NCBI GenBank assembly: GCA_900556345.1 | Contig: USOM01000062.1 | Span: forward strand, 1-6,001 | Reading direction: 5' to 3' | DNA: 6,001 bases | Source: an uncultured Clostridium sp. | GTDB taxonomy: Bacteria > Bacillota > Clostridia > TANB77 > CAG-508 | Shown here: piece after piece, positions 5,965-6,001 of the stretch | How the letters are laid out: each line of letters opens with the position of its first letter | Numbering within the stretch: position 1 is the first letter of the stretch | Notes under the pieces: generated by a model | The model's input: the letters and a program-made list of their open reading frames with translations, nothing else | What the model was told of the DNA's origin: nothing | Database searches by the model: none | Made by a program: the position numbers and the translations under genes

Positions 5965-5991
5965 TGTAGGTTGCATAGTTTATTAGATATA
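5965..5991 (-). repeat. Right copy of 27-bp inverted repeat flanking the pilin gene
   Basis: The plus strand begins TGTAGGTTGCATAG and ends TTTATTAGATATA, the exact reverse complement of 4337-4363. It lies 16 bp upstream of the pilin start codon, outside the ribosome binding site, so that site would move with the gene if the segment inverts. Together with the outer flank, this copy makes an imperfect palindrome: AGGTTGCAT (5968-5976) and ATATAACCT (5987-5995), 10 bp apart with two mismatched pairs. That would resemble paired recombinase-binding arms around a core, but the left copy lacks the outer match. Confidence 0.9.
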
Positions 5992-6001
5992 ACCTCTCCT
6001 T

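Larger units (their letters stand above)
4337..5991. mobile_element. Candidate invertible DNA segment carrying the whole pilin gene
   Basis: Two perfect 27-bp inverted repeats bound a 1,601-bp interior that holds one complete gene, with 13 bp of non-coding DNA at the left and 16 bp at the right. Recombination between such repeats would flip the interior. In the orientation shown, the pilin is codirectional with sortase and ymdB; inverted, it would be antisense to them. No outward promoter is visible in the short flanks, so the promoter presumably lies right of base 6001. There is no transposase inside and no evident target duplication, which argues against an insertion sequence. No recombinase gene is in the window. 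Inversion is inferred from architecture only. Confidence 0.7.

Noticed and set aside
4337..5991. Insertion sequence or transposon with 27-bp terminal inverted repeats
   Set aside because: There is no transposase in the segment, the only gene is a pilin, and the immediate flanks show no target-site duplication.
5965..6001. A leader peptide starting at ATG 5976-5974 behind AAGGAGAGG at the window edge
   Set aside because: The spacing of 16 nt is too long, and in the present orientation the frame ends after four codons (MQPT). In the inverted orientation it would be only about 19 codons and antisense to the lysine-rich pilin tail.

Overview
The window is strikingly AT-rich, and every recognisable gene lies on the minus strand, so transcription runs from right to left. 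The strong AGGAGG-type ribosome binding sites, the sigma-A-like promoters, the Asp23/AmaP pair, the LPxTG surface protein with its own sortase, and YmdB all point to a Gram-positive Firmicute. The base composition suggests a low-GC, gut-type clostridium, which is an inference. TGA is used as a stop codon, so the code is the standard bacterial one.

Read in the direction of transcription, the right half is a surface-pilus locus. First comes a secreted, sortase-anchored pilin-like protein (5948 to 4377). It is followed by a class C-type sortase (4327 to 3491), whose stop codon overlaps the start of the cyclic-nucleotide phosphodiesterase gene ymdB (3494 to 2721). Pyruvate kinase (pyk, 2642 to 1209) follows with its own extended -10 promoter and a hairpin terminator. 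A separate promoter, overlapped by a perfect palindrome, drives an Asp23/Gls24-family envelope-stress protein (966 to 523). Its membrane anchor AmaP (490 to beyond base 1) is cut by the left window edge.

The most notable observation is a perfect 27-bp inverted repeat, at 4337-4363 and 5965-5991. It brackets the pilin gene almost exactly: only 13 bp and 16 bp of non-coding DNA separate the gene and the repeats. This is the architecture of a site-specifically invertible DNA segment. Here the whole surface-protein gene with its ribosome binding site would flip, rather than just a promoter. In the orientation shown, the pilin is codirectional with sortase and ymdB. In the flipped orientation it would be antisense to any promoter lying to the right of the window. 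No recombinase gene is visible in the window.

Internal peculiarities of the pilus genes are also recorded. The C-terminal Cna-B domain of the pilin has lost both the Lys and the Glu expected for its isopeptide bond. The sortase lacks a recognisable DPF/DPW lid motif.
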